NCBI GenBank assembly: GCA_032718475.1
Contig: JAUCBJ010006782.1
Coordinates: 1 to 64,000 of the forward strand
Length of the DNA: 64,000 nucleotides
Direction: 5' to 3'
Source of the DNA: Nemertoderma westbladi
Lineage: Eukaryota; Xenacoelomorpha; Nemertodermatida; Nemertodermatidae
Below the pieces are notes generated by a model. It saw only the letters and a list, made by a program, of their open reading frames with translations, was not told the origin of the DNA and ran no database searches. The number at the start of each line of letters is the position of its first letter. The stretch's first letter is position 1. Of the stretch, positions 32,615 through 43,434 are shown piece after piece. The position numbers were made by a program, and so were the translations under genes.

Positions 32615-33838
32615 ATGGCGACAACGCGCCGACCCAAAGAAACTATTCGCCAACCTACTGTTCCTCCTCGAAATTCTGCTCGACTTGCAACGCCAACAAC
32701 TTCTCCTAGAGCGGCTGGTGGCGGCATAGTCCACAAATCTGCGCAACCCGGTACACGTGCCGGCAGCGTAGCAGACCTAAGCACATATAATTGCGGACGA
32801 TGTTCCTTCCTGGTACAGGATCAAGACAACGGTATTACATGTGACGGTTGTAAGGTTTGGTTCCACGCCAAATGTGAGAACATTTCACTTCCGTCGTATA
32901 AACTTGTTTCCAAATTACTCGAAAAGTTTAACAGGTACAGCCAATTTAAATGGTTTTGCAGCAAGTGTGCAACCTTCGTTCAAGTGGTCACTGCGGCCGA
33001 GGAGGAGGCGACGAGCAATCGATCAACTGTAAACGAGTTAAAACTCATTGTCGAAAATCAAACGAAACTCATCGAATCAGTAGTGGCGGAAATCGGTTCC
33101 GTTAAAGCACATCTCGGGGTAGCTTGCGACTCCGACTTGTCAGCGGAGGAGAGCGAGGAAGTCAGTGACGACGAGGGAGAATGGGAAACGCGACGAAACA
33201 AAAAGAAAAGCCGGAAGGCTCGAACCCGCGGATCTCGGAACTCGGCACGGAATAACATTGTGCTGTCACAAGTTGTGGAGTCCTCAGTTAAAGAAGCGTT
33301 ATCTTCAGAGAAACTGAAAAGAGAGGTGATAATCTCTCGTTTGCCTGAATCAGCGAACCTGGCGGCCGACAGACAAGCGGTAAACGATGTCTGTGTGGCA
33401 TCCAATGTAGACTCTTCTTCGATAAACGAGTTTCAACGGCTGGGGCGACAAACCGATGATAAGGAGCGCATTGTGAAAGTTACTTTCACTTCGGAAAGCG
33501 AAGCGCGGAACTTTCGGTCGGGTTTCGAAGAAGCAAAGAGTTCTGGAACTGTACCGGAAATAATCAAAAACCTAAAAATCAGACCGAGTCAATCTAAGGA
33601 GCAACTGAAGCTGTTTAGAGAACGGAAGAAAACGTTGCAACAACTAAACTTAGCGGCTGATCTCGACTCGGAGAGTTACAGCTTACGGCAAGATGGGTCT
33701 ATTTGGCGGTATACCCCGGATGAGAATGGGAAATGGAAACGCGATAGGAAGTGGAGATTGCCAACGCCCGCCGCTAAATCTCCAGCACAGGCGACAACCG
33801 AAGAAAACAACACTACTGCCGACCAAGAGGAAAACTAG
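32615..33838 (+). CDS. LINE C ORF1 protein with PHD-like zinc finger
   Basis: Intact 407-codon frame starting ATGGCGACAACGCGC. A basic Pro-rich N terminus is followed by a PHD-like finger (CGRCSFLVQDQDNGITCDGC ... WFHAKCENI ... WFCSKC, residues about 58-115). Next come an acidic/basic linker (SEEVSDDEGEWETRRNKKKS) and an RRM-like or CTD-like C-terminal half (EVIISRLPES, NEFQRLGR, FRERKKTLQQLN). CR1-group ORF1 proteins often carry PHD-type fingers and are thought to act as RNA-binding chaperones in the LINE particle. It has no stops or frameshifts, unlike ORF2. The stop at 33836-33838 overlaps or abuts ORF2. Confidence 0.85.
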   Translation: MATTRRPKETIRQPTVPPRNSARLATPTTSPRAAGGGIVHKSAQPGTRAGSVADLSTYNCGRCSFLVQDQDNGITCDGCKVWFHAKCENISLPSYKLVSKLLEKFNRYSQFKWFCSKCATFVQVVTAAEEEATSNRSTVNELKLIVENQTKLIESVVAEIGSVKAHLGVACDSDLSAEESEEVSDDEGEWETRRNKKKSRKARTRGSRNSARNNIVLSQVVESSVKEALSSEKLKREVIISRLPESANLAADRQAVNDVCVASNVDSSSINEFQRLGRQTDDKERIVKVTFTSESEARNFRSGFEEAKSSGTVPEIIKNLKIRPSQSKEQLKLFRERKKTLQQLNLAADLDSESYSLRQDGSIWRYTPDENGKWKRDRKWRLPTPAAKSPAQATTEENNTTADQEEN

Positions 33839-33840
33839 AG

Positions 33841-36625
33841 AGGGGAGGAGGCAATACAGATCCGCGCCTGAAATGTTGTCTACTGAACTCTAGATCGCTG
33901 AAAAACAAGATACATGATCTCGAACATTTGATCGTTTCCTCTAATTACGACGTCCTCACTATCACCGAGACTTGGTTGGACGGATCGGTCACTGATTCAA
34001 TGGTGGGTTTCAAACAGCATCAGGTTTTTCGAAAAGATCGCCCCTCTCTTGGCGGCGGGGTGGCAATACTGGTGCGCAACAACATTCGTTGTGTGAATGT
34101 TCCTCTCCCTAACAACCTGTATGGACTCGAGGTGGTCACTGTCGATTTTCTCGGGTCGACTCCTTTCCGTATGGTTTGCGCCTACAGAACCCCATTTTCT
34201 GAAACCGGAGAAGAGAGAGCGGAGAAGTTGGAACTGGACTGCAAACTGAGGCAATGTATCTCATCGCTGTGCGACGTCACCCAACCTTGTCTCGTGGTAG
34301 GCGATTTCAATCTGCCTGATTTTAACTGGAAGGATTTTAATTACCCATCAAGCCACAACTACGAACAGTTTTCTTTATTTATTTTAGAAAATGGTTTTGA
34401 TCAACTGGTTACAAGACCCACTCGTGAGGATAATATTTTAGATATAATTTTAGTTTCTGACAAATCAATTGTGTCTGATGTTGAAGTAGGGCATACTTTT
34501 TCAACCAGTGACCACTCAATAGTAAACTTTTATACTTTAGGACCAGACATTTTAATTCCAGTTAACAATTTGGGTTTTTACGATTTTAAAAATGCTGATT
34601 TTGTAGGATTTTCCCATTACATTTCGAACATTAATTGGCACCTCAATTTTGACTCGTGCAGTACGATTGATGAATTTTGGAACGTTTTTTCAACAGTACT
34701 TAAAGACGGTGTTGATAAATTTGTACCTTACAAACTACTAAACACTAAGAAAACGGTGTACCGACATCACATTCGCGCACTACAACGAAAGAAAAAGTTA
34801 CTTTGGCGCCGGCGGCACACGGAGATCGGTAAATCAGATTACAACCGTTGTTGTAAGGAACTGTCGGAGGCAATTCTCCGATCTGAATGTTTACGAGAAT
34901 ATAAAATTCTAAACAGTGGAAAGGCGAATGTTTTGTTTAATTACGTAAACTTAAAGTGCAAATCTAGACAGGGAATTTCACCTCTTTCATTTAATGGTGC
35001 CACAATAAGGTTCTGTCAGACAATTTTAATATTGATAATAACGATTGCCCTACATTTACGCGGAGGGTCCCGCAATCTGTATATATTTCTACAGTCGATT
35101 TTTCAGTTGATCGTGTTTTCTCAATTATTCGTAAATTAGGTTCTAAAACAAGTCGTACGCCTGACGGTTTTCCGTGCATTTTATTCAGTAATTTAGCGTC
35201 AGTTTTATCTTTACCGTTATCTGTTATTTTTAATATTTCTTTTAAATCACATGCCCTTCCTTCAATTTGGTCTACAGCTATTATTGTCCCGTTGTACAAA
35301 AAAGGAAACTCGAGTGACCCATATAACTACAGACCCGTTTCATTGACTTGTATTGCGTGTAAAATTATGGAGCAGTGTATTAAACAAGATTTGTGTGATT
35401 ACTTATTTACTAACAAATTAATTAATAAGGCCCAACATGGCTTCTTAAAAAATAAGTCTACATGTACCCAGCTATTAGAATGTACAAAGGATTGGATTAA
35501 ATTATTAGATAGAAAGTGCACTGTTGATGTAATCTACATAGACTTTGCGAAAGCCTTTGATTCTGTTGTGCACCAAAAACTTTTATGTAAACTTTCTTCT
35601 TACGGTATAGTAGGTGACTTATTTTATTGGTTAAAGGCTTTTCTCGCATATAGATCACAACGTATTTTAGTTGGTAGTAGTTTCTCGGATTATAGTCCAG
35701 TTACGTCGGGTACCATACAAGGTAGCGTACTAGGTCCAATTTTATTTGTGCTTTTTATTAACGATTTACCGGATATTTTTAATTTAGGGTTATCGTGTAA
35801 ACTATTTGCTGACGACGTCAAAATATATGCGCCATCCAGCGACCACTTACTGATATCACAGTCCCTGTACAAAATCACAGAATGGTCTAATAAATGGCAG
35901 TTGAATATCGCTCCACACAAATGTATAGTGCTCTATTTAGGTTACAATAACCCTCAACAGCAATATTTTCTAGATAGTAAACTTGTTAAAGCAGAGGATG
36001 ATTGTAAGGATCTGGGATCTGGGATCTGATCTGATTTAATAAACATTGCCATGAGCGTGCTCTGAAATCAACTAAAGTAATCAATATGATTTTTAGATGT
36101 TTTCGTACTCGTAATATGGCAGCCCTAATTTGTGCTTATAAATCTTACGTGCGTCCCTTATTGGAATATTGTACAGTAATTTGGTCTTCTTTTACCAAAG
36201 GACATATAGATCTGATCGAACACGTACAGAGATATTTTACGCGCAGATTATTTTTTAGATGTAAATTAACCATGGTGCCTTATTTAGATAGACTTGAGTA
36301 CTTAAACTTACAACCACTCGAAGTTAGACGTCATGTGTTTGATTTAAAACAGGTTTACTCTATAATCACCGGTGCAGTGCAAATGAATTTTGATGATTTT
36401 TTTAGCTTTGCTTCACGAAGGGGTCTTAGAGGTCACCAATATAAATTGCAACACAATTTTTGCCGCCTACAAATTTGTCAGAAATATTTTTGTAATAGGA
36501 TAGTTAGTATGTGGAACGATCTACCTTCTAATGCTGCATCAGCCCCAAACATTAATATTTTTAGTAATATTTTAGCACGGGATGTAGACCTTTTAAAATA
36601 CTGCAGTTTTAACAGATTTTTATAA
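33841..36625 (+). pseudogene. LINE C ORF2, endonuclease-reverse transcriptase
   Basis: Codes for an APE-type endonuclease (LNSRSLKNKIHDL, TETWLD with the catalytic Glu, VVGDFNLPDFNW, SDHSIVNF) followed by a CR1-type RT. RT motifs are NYRPVSLTC, IDFAKAFDSV, GTIQGSVLGPILF and FADDVKIY; the C-terminal part reads RPLLEYCTVIWSS and LEYLNLQPLEVRR. Frame 1 runs to 35139, but sense continues in another frame from about 35020. The RT frame (35292-36029) ends at a tandem GGGATCT expansion, after which the thumb continues at 36086-36625. Upstream codons from 33841 are in frame with the first ATG in the track of the sequence at 33928. Confidence 0.85.
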
Positions 36626-36961
36626 TAATTGGATTATTTTTGGCATAACTCATGTTATCATATAATACTATTTATTGTTAATATATCAATTTCAGTACGG
36701 GCAGTAGAAAAATATCTTTAACAATATTTTTTAGAAAAATATTTTTATCAGGGAAACGTTTAATTATTTAATACTTTTTAGTTACTTTTACATGTACTTA
36801 TAACGATTAGTATACAAATTAATTAACTTAAATAATGGAATGGCTAACCGTAAGTGCACGGGCCTGGTTAGTCCCTCCCCCACTACTTACTGTATATATT
36901 TTTATCTAATGATCTATTTTATTTGAAATAAATTTCATATGTGCAATTTTTGACTATGGGT

Positions 36962-36971
36962 GTAATAATAA

Positions 36972-37002
<31 letters not shown>

Positions 37003-37011
37003 AATAATGAT
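36962..37011 (+). repeat. (AAT)n 3' tail of LINE C
   Basis: Trinucleotide AAT repeat with one AAA interruption, directly after the LINE C 3' UTR and before LINE B resumes. It marks the 3' end of C. Confidence 0.8.
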
Positions 37012-37018
37012 ACCTAAT

Positions 37019-37695
37019 TTACAGTTTGGTTGATTGTTGCTGTATGTGAGCAGTTGAAATTGCTTCAATTTTATCCTGTATGTACTTTTCCTGGCTGATG
37101 TTGTAGGCCAATTTAAGATCGTCCTTAGCTTTCTCAACCTTGTTAATGTTTTCAGTTGTTGGTTGTTCGGTTTTTACTTTGTAGGCTATCTTAAGATCTT
37201 CTCTCTTACAAGTAATCTCAGAGTTTTGCCAAGGCACATACTGTTTTCGTTTAGGTTTCTGGGGGATATGCCTCTTAGCTGATTCCTTGTGGGCTTTTAT
37301 TATATTCTGGTATATTGAATCGGTGTACTGGTCTTCATCCATTGACTGAAGTGCTTCAAAGCGGTTTTGAACTTCTACTGTGTAAGCATCCTTTACTGCA
37401 TTGTCAGTTCTGAGTTTCTCCCATTCATAGTTGATTTGTTTGCTTGTCCTGGGTTTGCTGGCTCTCAAACTGAGTCTGATCTCTGCAGGCACAATTCTGT
37501 GGTCCGAACCAATTAGATTGAACGAGCTGTATGCCTTGCAGTTGATCATGCTGTTTCTCCACTTTTCGTTTATGAGGATGTAATCCAGTTGTGCTTTGGT
37601 TCCATTGGGGTAATTTCTCCTGGAGGGTTCTCATACTCATATCTTTCAGTTGCGAGAGTAAACCGCTTGTGGTTGCAACTCCTACAAGCATCTTT
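37019..37695 (-). pseudogene. LINE B, endonuclease C-terminal piece (B1)
   Basis: Minus strand encodes the end of an APE endonuclease (YILINEKWRNSMINC, GSDHRIVPAEIRLSLRASK) and the helical linker (KRKQYVPWQNSEITCKRED). A frameshift lies near 37560. It begins abruptly at about 37695 next to element D and lacks the first half of the endonuclease. Confidence 0.75.
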
Positions 37696-37699
37696 GCAG

Positions 37700-39083
37700 T
37701 AGGTCACCATTGGTTGACCTTGAGATAGGAGCTAAAACGATAGAATGGTTAGAGAAGAATGCAATAGAACCTGGAGGATATGACGTAACTATGACTGCAA
37801 ACAAGAAGAAGTCGATAGAGATAATGGAAGATACTATACGGCTGTTGCCAAGTGGACTTTTTCAGGTCGGGATGTTGTGGTGTCAACAACCTCCACAATT
37901 AGAAAATAATTACAGTCTGGCATTAAAGTGATTAACTGGGGTGAAGATGCAACTGTTAAGAAATCAAGACATAAGGGAAAAATACTGTACCTCGATAAAC
38001 AAGCTCTGACGAAGGGCTTCGCCAGGAAAGTAGAGAACCCAGAGGTCGAGTCCCACCAAACCTATTATTTCCCACATCACGACGTGATGCACCCAGATAA
38101 ACCTGACAAAGTCCGTGTAGTGAATGATTATGCTGCAGTTTACAAGGGTATGTCCCTAAACTCAGAACTTATGGACAGTCCCAATTTAAATAACTATTTA
38201 ATCTGGATACTGCTACGCTTTAGACAGTGCCGATTCGTGTTCACATGTGACATTGAGGCAATGTTTCATCAGGTACGGGCCTGCAAGGCAGATCAGGACA
38301 GCCTCAGGTTTCTCTGGTATGAGAATGAAGACTTATCAGGTCTGGTGGTTATATACCAGATTTATGTTAGGATATTCGGTGCCTGCGACAGCCCGAATGG
38401 CACATTGTTTATCCTTAAGAAGACCACGATGGCCCAAATTGGGAATTATCCAGCAGATGTTATTGAGTCGATCCTCAGGAACTTCTACATGGATGACGGA
38501 TTAGTTTCCAAAGACACTGTAGAGGAGGCAATAGCAGTAGCACATGATCTGCAGAAATGTTTTGCGATGGGGGATTTTCCTCTGAACAAGTTTACAACCA
38601 ACTCTGAGGCGTTGTTGGAGTCCTTCCCGGTTAAAGATCATAGGAGTGGAGATATTGAGTTAGGCGTAGAACCTATTCCAATTAGAACTCGGGTGGAACC
38701 CGAATACAGACAAGTTTCAGATAAGAGTAAGATTTGAGCCTAACAGTCCTGACAAGACATTGATGAAGAGGGTTTGCTTATCCACAATGAATAGACTCTT
38801 TGATCTGATGAACTTTATAAGCCCAGTAATATTGCAAGCTAGGATCTGCATGAAGCAAATATGGTTATCAGAAGTAGGGTGGGACGAGCCAATAACACCG
38901 ATACACGCAAAACAGTGGAAAGAATGGGAGGCTGAATTACGCCTACTGAAGAACATTGACATACCTAGATCCTATTTTCCGAACCAAGTTGTATTTCCCC
39001 CTGATTTAGTATTATACCTGTTTAGTGATGCAAGCAACACCGGATTCGGTATCCTACTTGCGGAGAGAGGTAAGTCAAGTTGA
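37700..39083 (+). pseudogene. BEL/Pao element D, RT and start of RNase H (D3)
   Basis: Plus frames 37710-37931, 37928-38737 and 38760-39083 are one Pao-type RT: VRVVNDYAAVYKGMSLNS, FTCDIEAMFHQVRACKAD and the catalytic YMDD (about 38486-38497). LMNFISPVILQARICMKQIW and the RNase H opening LYLFSDASNTGFGI follow. It is broken by stops and frameshifts near 37930 and 38740. The protease-RT junction is missing between D2 and D3. Confidence 0.85.
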
Positions 39084-39189
39084 GTTCGAGATGGCCTTTG
39101 TTACATGTAGGTTGAAGACTAACAAAACCACAAGATTATTGGGCAGTGAAGCTGAAGATTGTTACTGACCCAATGCCAATAATAGTGTA

Positions 39190-39395
39190 TGCCAGTAATA
39201 GAAATAAAGGTTAGTAAGCCCACAAAATCTAAAGCTAGAGCCAGACTTGATGCATTGGAGCAGCCTAAAGATGCATTGGAGCGGCCTGATAAATCATTGG
39301 AGCAAGAGATATACGTGACCACGCCATCTGGAAGGGTTAGTTATGACGTAAAGCCATCCCATCCCCACAGAATGAGCAAGGAGCTCAAGGGTTAT
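39190..39395 (+). pseudogene. BEL/Pao element D, pol C-terminal tail (D4)
   Basis: The open segment ends with VTTPSGRVSYDVKPSHPHR, resembling the Thr-Ser-Gly-Arg tail that closes many BEL/Pao polyproteins (compare TKSGRHVHAPSYFG in element G). RNase H and integrase between D3 and here are deleted. Element L begins at 39395. Confidence 0.4.
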
Positions 39396-40044
39396 ATTAG
39401 TTTTATATATTGGTTTCTAAATGACCTCATTGACTTTCATCTCGTTATACTTAGCCATAGGGTATACAGCTCCCTTACTGGTAACTAATTACTCTTATCT
39501 ATATCCAGACAGCTTTACCGTTGACCTTTGACCCCCAATTAGCTTTAACCAAGCAACAGCTTATTAATAATAGTTGTATCCAAGCGCCCCCCCCCCCCCC
39601 CTCTCGTGACACCTCTGATTACTAGTTACTCTTACCTAGATCCAGCCGTCTGCAGTTCCATAGTCTGCCGCTAGAGAGCGTATGATCTGAAAATTAACAT
39701 CTTCTCTAACTCTGTTATTTTCATTCCGAATAGCTTTTAACTCGGTAGGCATCTACTACGGCATAGGCCATATCTTTTGCGGAGTCATAGAGTAGTATGA
39801 AGTTCCCCTGTCGGCCGCTAGAGGGCGTATTATTTGAAAATTAACATCTTCTCTAGCTTTGTTATTTACAATCCGCAAAACTATGAAGTTATATTGCTTA
39901 AGAGTTCTAAGGGGCGAGCCATGGGGCAAGATGTTTGAGACTTATTTAGATATATTATTACTTAATTTTGACCCCCCAATCGATTTCTATTACAATATGG
40001 GCTATATCTTTTCCAGAGTCACAGAGTATTCTGAAGTTCCCAGT

Positions 40045-40310
40045 CTAGACTATGCCTCACTGAGGCATAGACTCTGCCTCACTGAGGCAATGAGGAATAG
40101 ACTATGCCTCACTGAGGCATAGACTATGACTCACTGAGGCATAGACTATGCCTCCATGAGGCACTGAGGCATAGACTATGCCTCACTGAGGCATAGACTA
40201 TGCCTCACTGAGGCACTGAGGCATAAACTATGACTCACTGAGGCATAGACTATGCCTCACTCAGGCATAGACTATGCCTCACTGAGGCACTGAGGCATAG
40301 ACTATGACTC
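40045..40310 (+). repeat. Left palindrome array of element L
   Basis: Tandem GCATAGACTATGCCTCACTG units. Each unit joins two short palindromes, GCATAG-A-CTATGC and GCCTCA-C-TGAGGC, so the whole array can fold in many registers. Units with an extra CACTGAGG are scattered through it. Confidence 0.9.
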
Positions 40311-40329
40311 ATAAGGGTCTAAGGCCTTC

Positions 40330-40390
40330 AAGCTGATCATTTGCTTAGTTTTCTAATTAGAAGGTTGTGAGTTCGAACCCTAGAAGAGCA
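40330..40390 (+). other. tRNA-like B box
   Basis: AAGGTTGTGAGTTCGAACCC with TAG (about 40361-40383) resembles the T arm and internal promoter B box of a tRNA. An A box is not convincing and the acceptor stem does not pair. Possibly a tRNA-derived SINE remnant. Confidence 0.25.
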
Positions 40391-41184
40391 TTATTCTTTT
40401 TCCTAGCTCTAGGCTGAAACTAATGTACACTAGCTTTGACTCTCCCAATTATAGTGATAGTATGCAACCTTGGTAGTTAATGTGCGGTCTTACTGTATGA
40501 GTAAAGGCCAAGAGATTAGACTTCAGGTTGCCTCCATTGGTTCACTCTTCTTAACTTTATAAAATAACTCAACCCTTATTTAAAGTTTTAAAAATTTTGA
40601 CTTAGTCGTCCAAAGTATATTATACAATGTAAATAAGACAATATGATAATTGCATTGTATATTTAATACACCGCGTCACTCACCCCACTACAATTCACTT
40701 ATTATTATAAAGTATATTATAAAAACATATAATTTCTTGAATAAATAGACCTAATAGTAATACATTTTTATTTTTTTTTAATTTATTTTTATCATTTAAA
40801 TATAAGCAATAATTTGATCTACTTTAATTATTTATTGTAGACGTAGACACTTACATAAATAATATACTTTACTATACCATATTATTACAGATATCATATA
40901 ATTATATGACGCGTTAGGGTAGGTATACGGTATTAATCTCAACCATGTTATACTGTAAATGGTAAAATGGTAAAATGGTAAAACCATGGTAAAATAAACG
41001 GCTTCTAGTTTCAATAGTAATAAATATTGTGGGGTAAATACATTTATAATACTAATATAATTATTATGGATAAATAGTCCTAATACTAATATAATTGTTA
41101 TGGATAAATAGTCCTAATACAAATATAATTGTTTTGGATAAATAGCCCTAATACTATTATGAAAGGAACTCAAACAAACAAATT
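40391..41184. other. AT-rich core of element L, no gene
   Basis: Contains short tandem repeats (ATGGTAAA at about 40970-40990; a repeated GGATAAATAG[T/C]CCTAATA phrase at 41060-41155). No coding signal. Confidence 0.4.
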
Positions 41185-42041
41185 TCAATAGCGTCGTCCT
41201 GCGCGGGCATATACTGAACGAGAGTTTTTTATCATAGGTCTTCGAAAATAAGTAAAAGCTGGTTGATTTTCTTTACTTTCATCTTCCTCATTACCCAACT
41301 GTTTCTTAATTTTATTCAATTGTTCATTAATTTTTAGTAATTTACTTTTATTTCCCAGAACCTGTCTTAATATCTCTTCTCTATTTTCTTCACTTTCTTC
41401 CATTTGTTTAATAAATTTCCGCATTTGATTTTTGTTTCCTAATACTTGTCTCAATATCTTTTCTTTATTTTCATCATTCTCTTCTAAATGTTTAATAAAT
41501 TTTTGTAATTTAATTTTACTTCCTAGAACTTGGGTCAATGTCGCCTCTTTATTTTCTTCATTTTCCTTCAAATGTTTATTAATTTTCCGCAATTGATTCT
41601 TATTTCCAAGTAATTGACTCTTTATTTCCTCATTAACATCATTTTCACCCTCTTCTCCACTTTCCTGATCTTCACTTTCTTCACCCTCTTCCTGACCTTC
41701 ACTTTCTTCATCCTCTTCCCCGCCTTCACTTTCTTCATCGTCTTCCTGTTCTTCACTTTCTTCATCCTCTTCCTGTTTTTCACTTTCTTCATTCTCTTCC
41801 TGACCTTCCCTATCTTCACCCTCTTCTTGACCTTCACTTTCTTCATCCTCTTCCTGATCTTCACTTCCTTCGTTCTCAACTTCACTCTCTTCAACTTCAT
41901 CCTGACCCTCACTATTTCATTCTCCATCTCATCATCCTCTTCTTCTCCATCTTTCTCACTCAAATTTTCCTCATTTTCTAGGGGTAACTGTTTTTGTATC
42001 CCTTTCAAAATATTCATAACTTTATGAAATTTATTTTCCAT
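41185..42041 (-). pseudogene. Element L acidic coiled-coil protein with one frameshift
   Basis: From ATG at 42041 the minus strand encodes MENKFHKVMNILKGIQKQL and an acidic stretch. A single-base loss in an A run near 41932 throws the normal frame into a Lys-rich one. In the other frame a Glu/Asp/Ser repeat (QEEDEESE type, about 26-bp units) runs to about 41650. It continues as three 33-residue helical repeats (MRKFIKQMEESEENREEILR) and ends in a basic Tyr-rich tail (MIKNSRSVYARAGRRY). The protein would be about 285 residues. The repeats look selected at the protein level. I know no family with this architecture; the basic C terminus could bind nucleic acid. Confidence 0.55.
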
Positions 42042-42055
42042 TGCCTGTTTTATAT

Positions 42056-42218
42056 TTATATATCACTCTCATCTCTCTTTTCATCTTCACTAAAAATATC
42101 TTCGGATTTTTTAAATTTTTTTGGTAATGGAGCCATTAGTTTTTCCTTTCTATGTGTTTCCATATGACGAGATAAATTGTCTTGTCTCATTTCTTTATTA
42201 CAGACAAACAAATTTCAT
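42056..42218 (-). pseudogene. Element L half C2H2-type zinc finger ORF
   Basis: Minus-strand segment reads FVCNKEMRQDNLSRHMETH, the second half of a C2H2 finger, then MAPLPKKFKKSED and an acidic end, stopping at 42056. The first Cys of the finger is not in frame, so it is truncated or frameshifted. It lies just upstream of the coiled-coil ORF on the same strand, with 15 bp between them. Confidence 0.4.
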
Positions 42219-42684
42219 GTCTATGCATTATATAGCAATGTCAATTGATAATATTGAATTTTAGCTAAATGATTTTACAAAATTTTAAATAAATAAAACT
42301 TTTATGAAATTAAATAAAACTTTTTAATATAAAACTTAGAGAATGACTGGGAATGCGTTGAACGGGGGCTATTATAGAGGGAGGTTCGAATGAATTATCC
42401 AATCAGAGTGCGAGGGTGAGTTAGGCAGCCAATCAAGACTTGAGAGAGGAAAGTTAGACAGCCAATGAAAGAGCAGATGCGAGTAAAGTGGTAAAGCGCC
42501 CGCCCATCCATGGTGAGATAACGTCACACTAACTCTCAAGGATAGTTGTACTCACCATTCAAATATCCCTCGCAAACCAGATTCCCCCCAGCATCTAAAG
42601 TATTCCACTTCAATGCAAAATATATAGAGCTTTAGTTGGATTTGAACCTGTGCTTGTAAACTCCTTTGTGCTCGTATATTGAAG
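42219..42684. other. Element L core spacer
   Basis: AT-rich sequence, then a stretch (42400-42480) repeating AGCCAATCA/AGCCAATGA with AGTTAGGCAG, about 40 bp apart. No gene seen. It may hold the promoter for the minus-strand ORFs. Confidence 0.35.
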
Positions 42685-43310
42685 TGAGGCATAGACTATG
42701 CCTCACTGAGGCATAGTCTATGCCTCAGTGCCTAAGTGAGGCATAGTCTAGGCCTCAGTGAGTCATAGTCTATGCATCAGTGCCTCAGTGAGGCATAGTC
42801 TATGCCTCAGTGAGTCAAAGTCTATGCCTCAGTGAGTCAAAGTCTATGCCTCAGTGCCTCAGTGAGGCATAGTCTATGCCTCCGTGAGGCATAGTCTATA
42901 CCTCAGTGAGGCATAATCTATGCCTCAGTGAGTCATAGTCTATGCCTCAGTGCCTCGGTGAGGCATAGTCTATGCCTCAGTGCCTCAGTGAGGCATAGTC
43001 TATGCCTCAGTGAGTCATAGTCTATGCATCAGTGCCTCAGTGAGGCATAGTCTATGCTTCAGTGAGGCATAGTCTATGCCTCAGTGAGGCATAGTCTATG
43101 CCTCAGTGAGTCAAAGTCTATGCCTCAGTGAGTCAAAGTCTATGCCTCAGTGCCTCAGTGAGGCATAGTCTATGCCTCAGTGAGGCATAGTCTATGCCTC
43201 AGTGCCTCAGTGAGGCATAGTCTATGCCTCAGTGAGACATAGTCTATGCCTCATTGCCTCAGTGAGGCATAGTCTATGCCTCAGTGCCTCAGTGAGGCAT
43301 AGTCTGTGTC
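42685..43310 (-). repeat. Right palindrome array of element L
   Basis: About 25-28 units of AGTCTATGCCTCAGTGAGGC-type sequence, the reverse complement of the left array but more than twice as long. Higher-order blocks with CAGTGCCTCAGTGAGG recur, indicating amplification of multi-unit segments. Confidence 0.9.
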
Positions 43311-43360
43311 AGGTCTTAAATGAGAGTCTTGACTGAGAGCGAACAAATTCGAAGGTTACT

Positions 43361-43434
43361 GTTCCACCTTGGTGTAGTGGTTGCGTTGAATTCACATCTC
43401 CCGTATGTCATGGGTTCGATCCCTGCATGAACCA
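43361..43434 (+). tRNA. tRNA-like sequence, probably a SINE head or pseudo-tRNA
   Basis: A-box-like TGGTGTAGTGGTTGCG (43370-43385) and B-box GGGTTCGATCC (43412-43422) are spaced as in a tRNA. The ends GTTC and GAAC can pair, but the rest of the acceptor and anticodon stems pair poorly. Absent from the left arm of element L, so it was inserted or lost asymmetrically. Confidence 0.35.

Larger units (their letters stand above)
32481..37018 (+). mobile_element. CR1-like LINE C, near full length, nested in LINE B
   Basis: Two-ORF LINE: a PHD-type ORF1 (32615-33838), an endonuclease-RT ORF2 (33841-36625), a 3' UTR and an (AAT)n tail (about 36962-37011). It splits LINE B between its endonuclease C terminus (37019-37695) and linker (31816-32480). 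ORF2 is broken by one frameshift near 35020 and by a small GGGATCT triplication at about 36009-36026. The exact 5' end is uncertain, between 32480 and 32560. Confidence 0.85.

Noticed and set aside
41614-42027. Plus-strand Phe/Leu/Thr-rich ORF resembling a membrane protein
   Set aside because: It is the reverse of the Glu/Lys-rich repeat in element L; the GAA/AGA-rich strand gives TTC/TTT codons on the other side.
40045-43310. CRISPR-like repeat arrays
   Set aside because: Units are contiguous palindromes without unique spacers, inverted in the two arms, and the DNA is eukaryotic.
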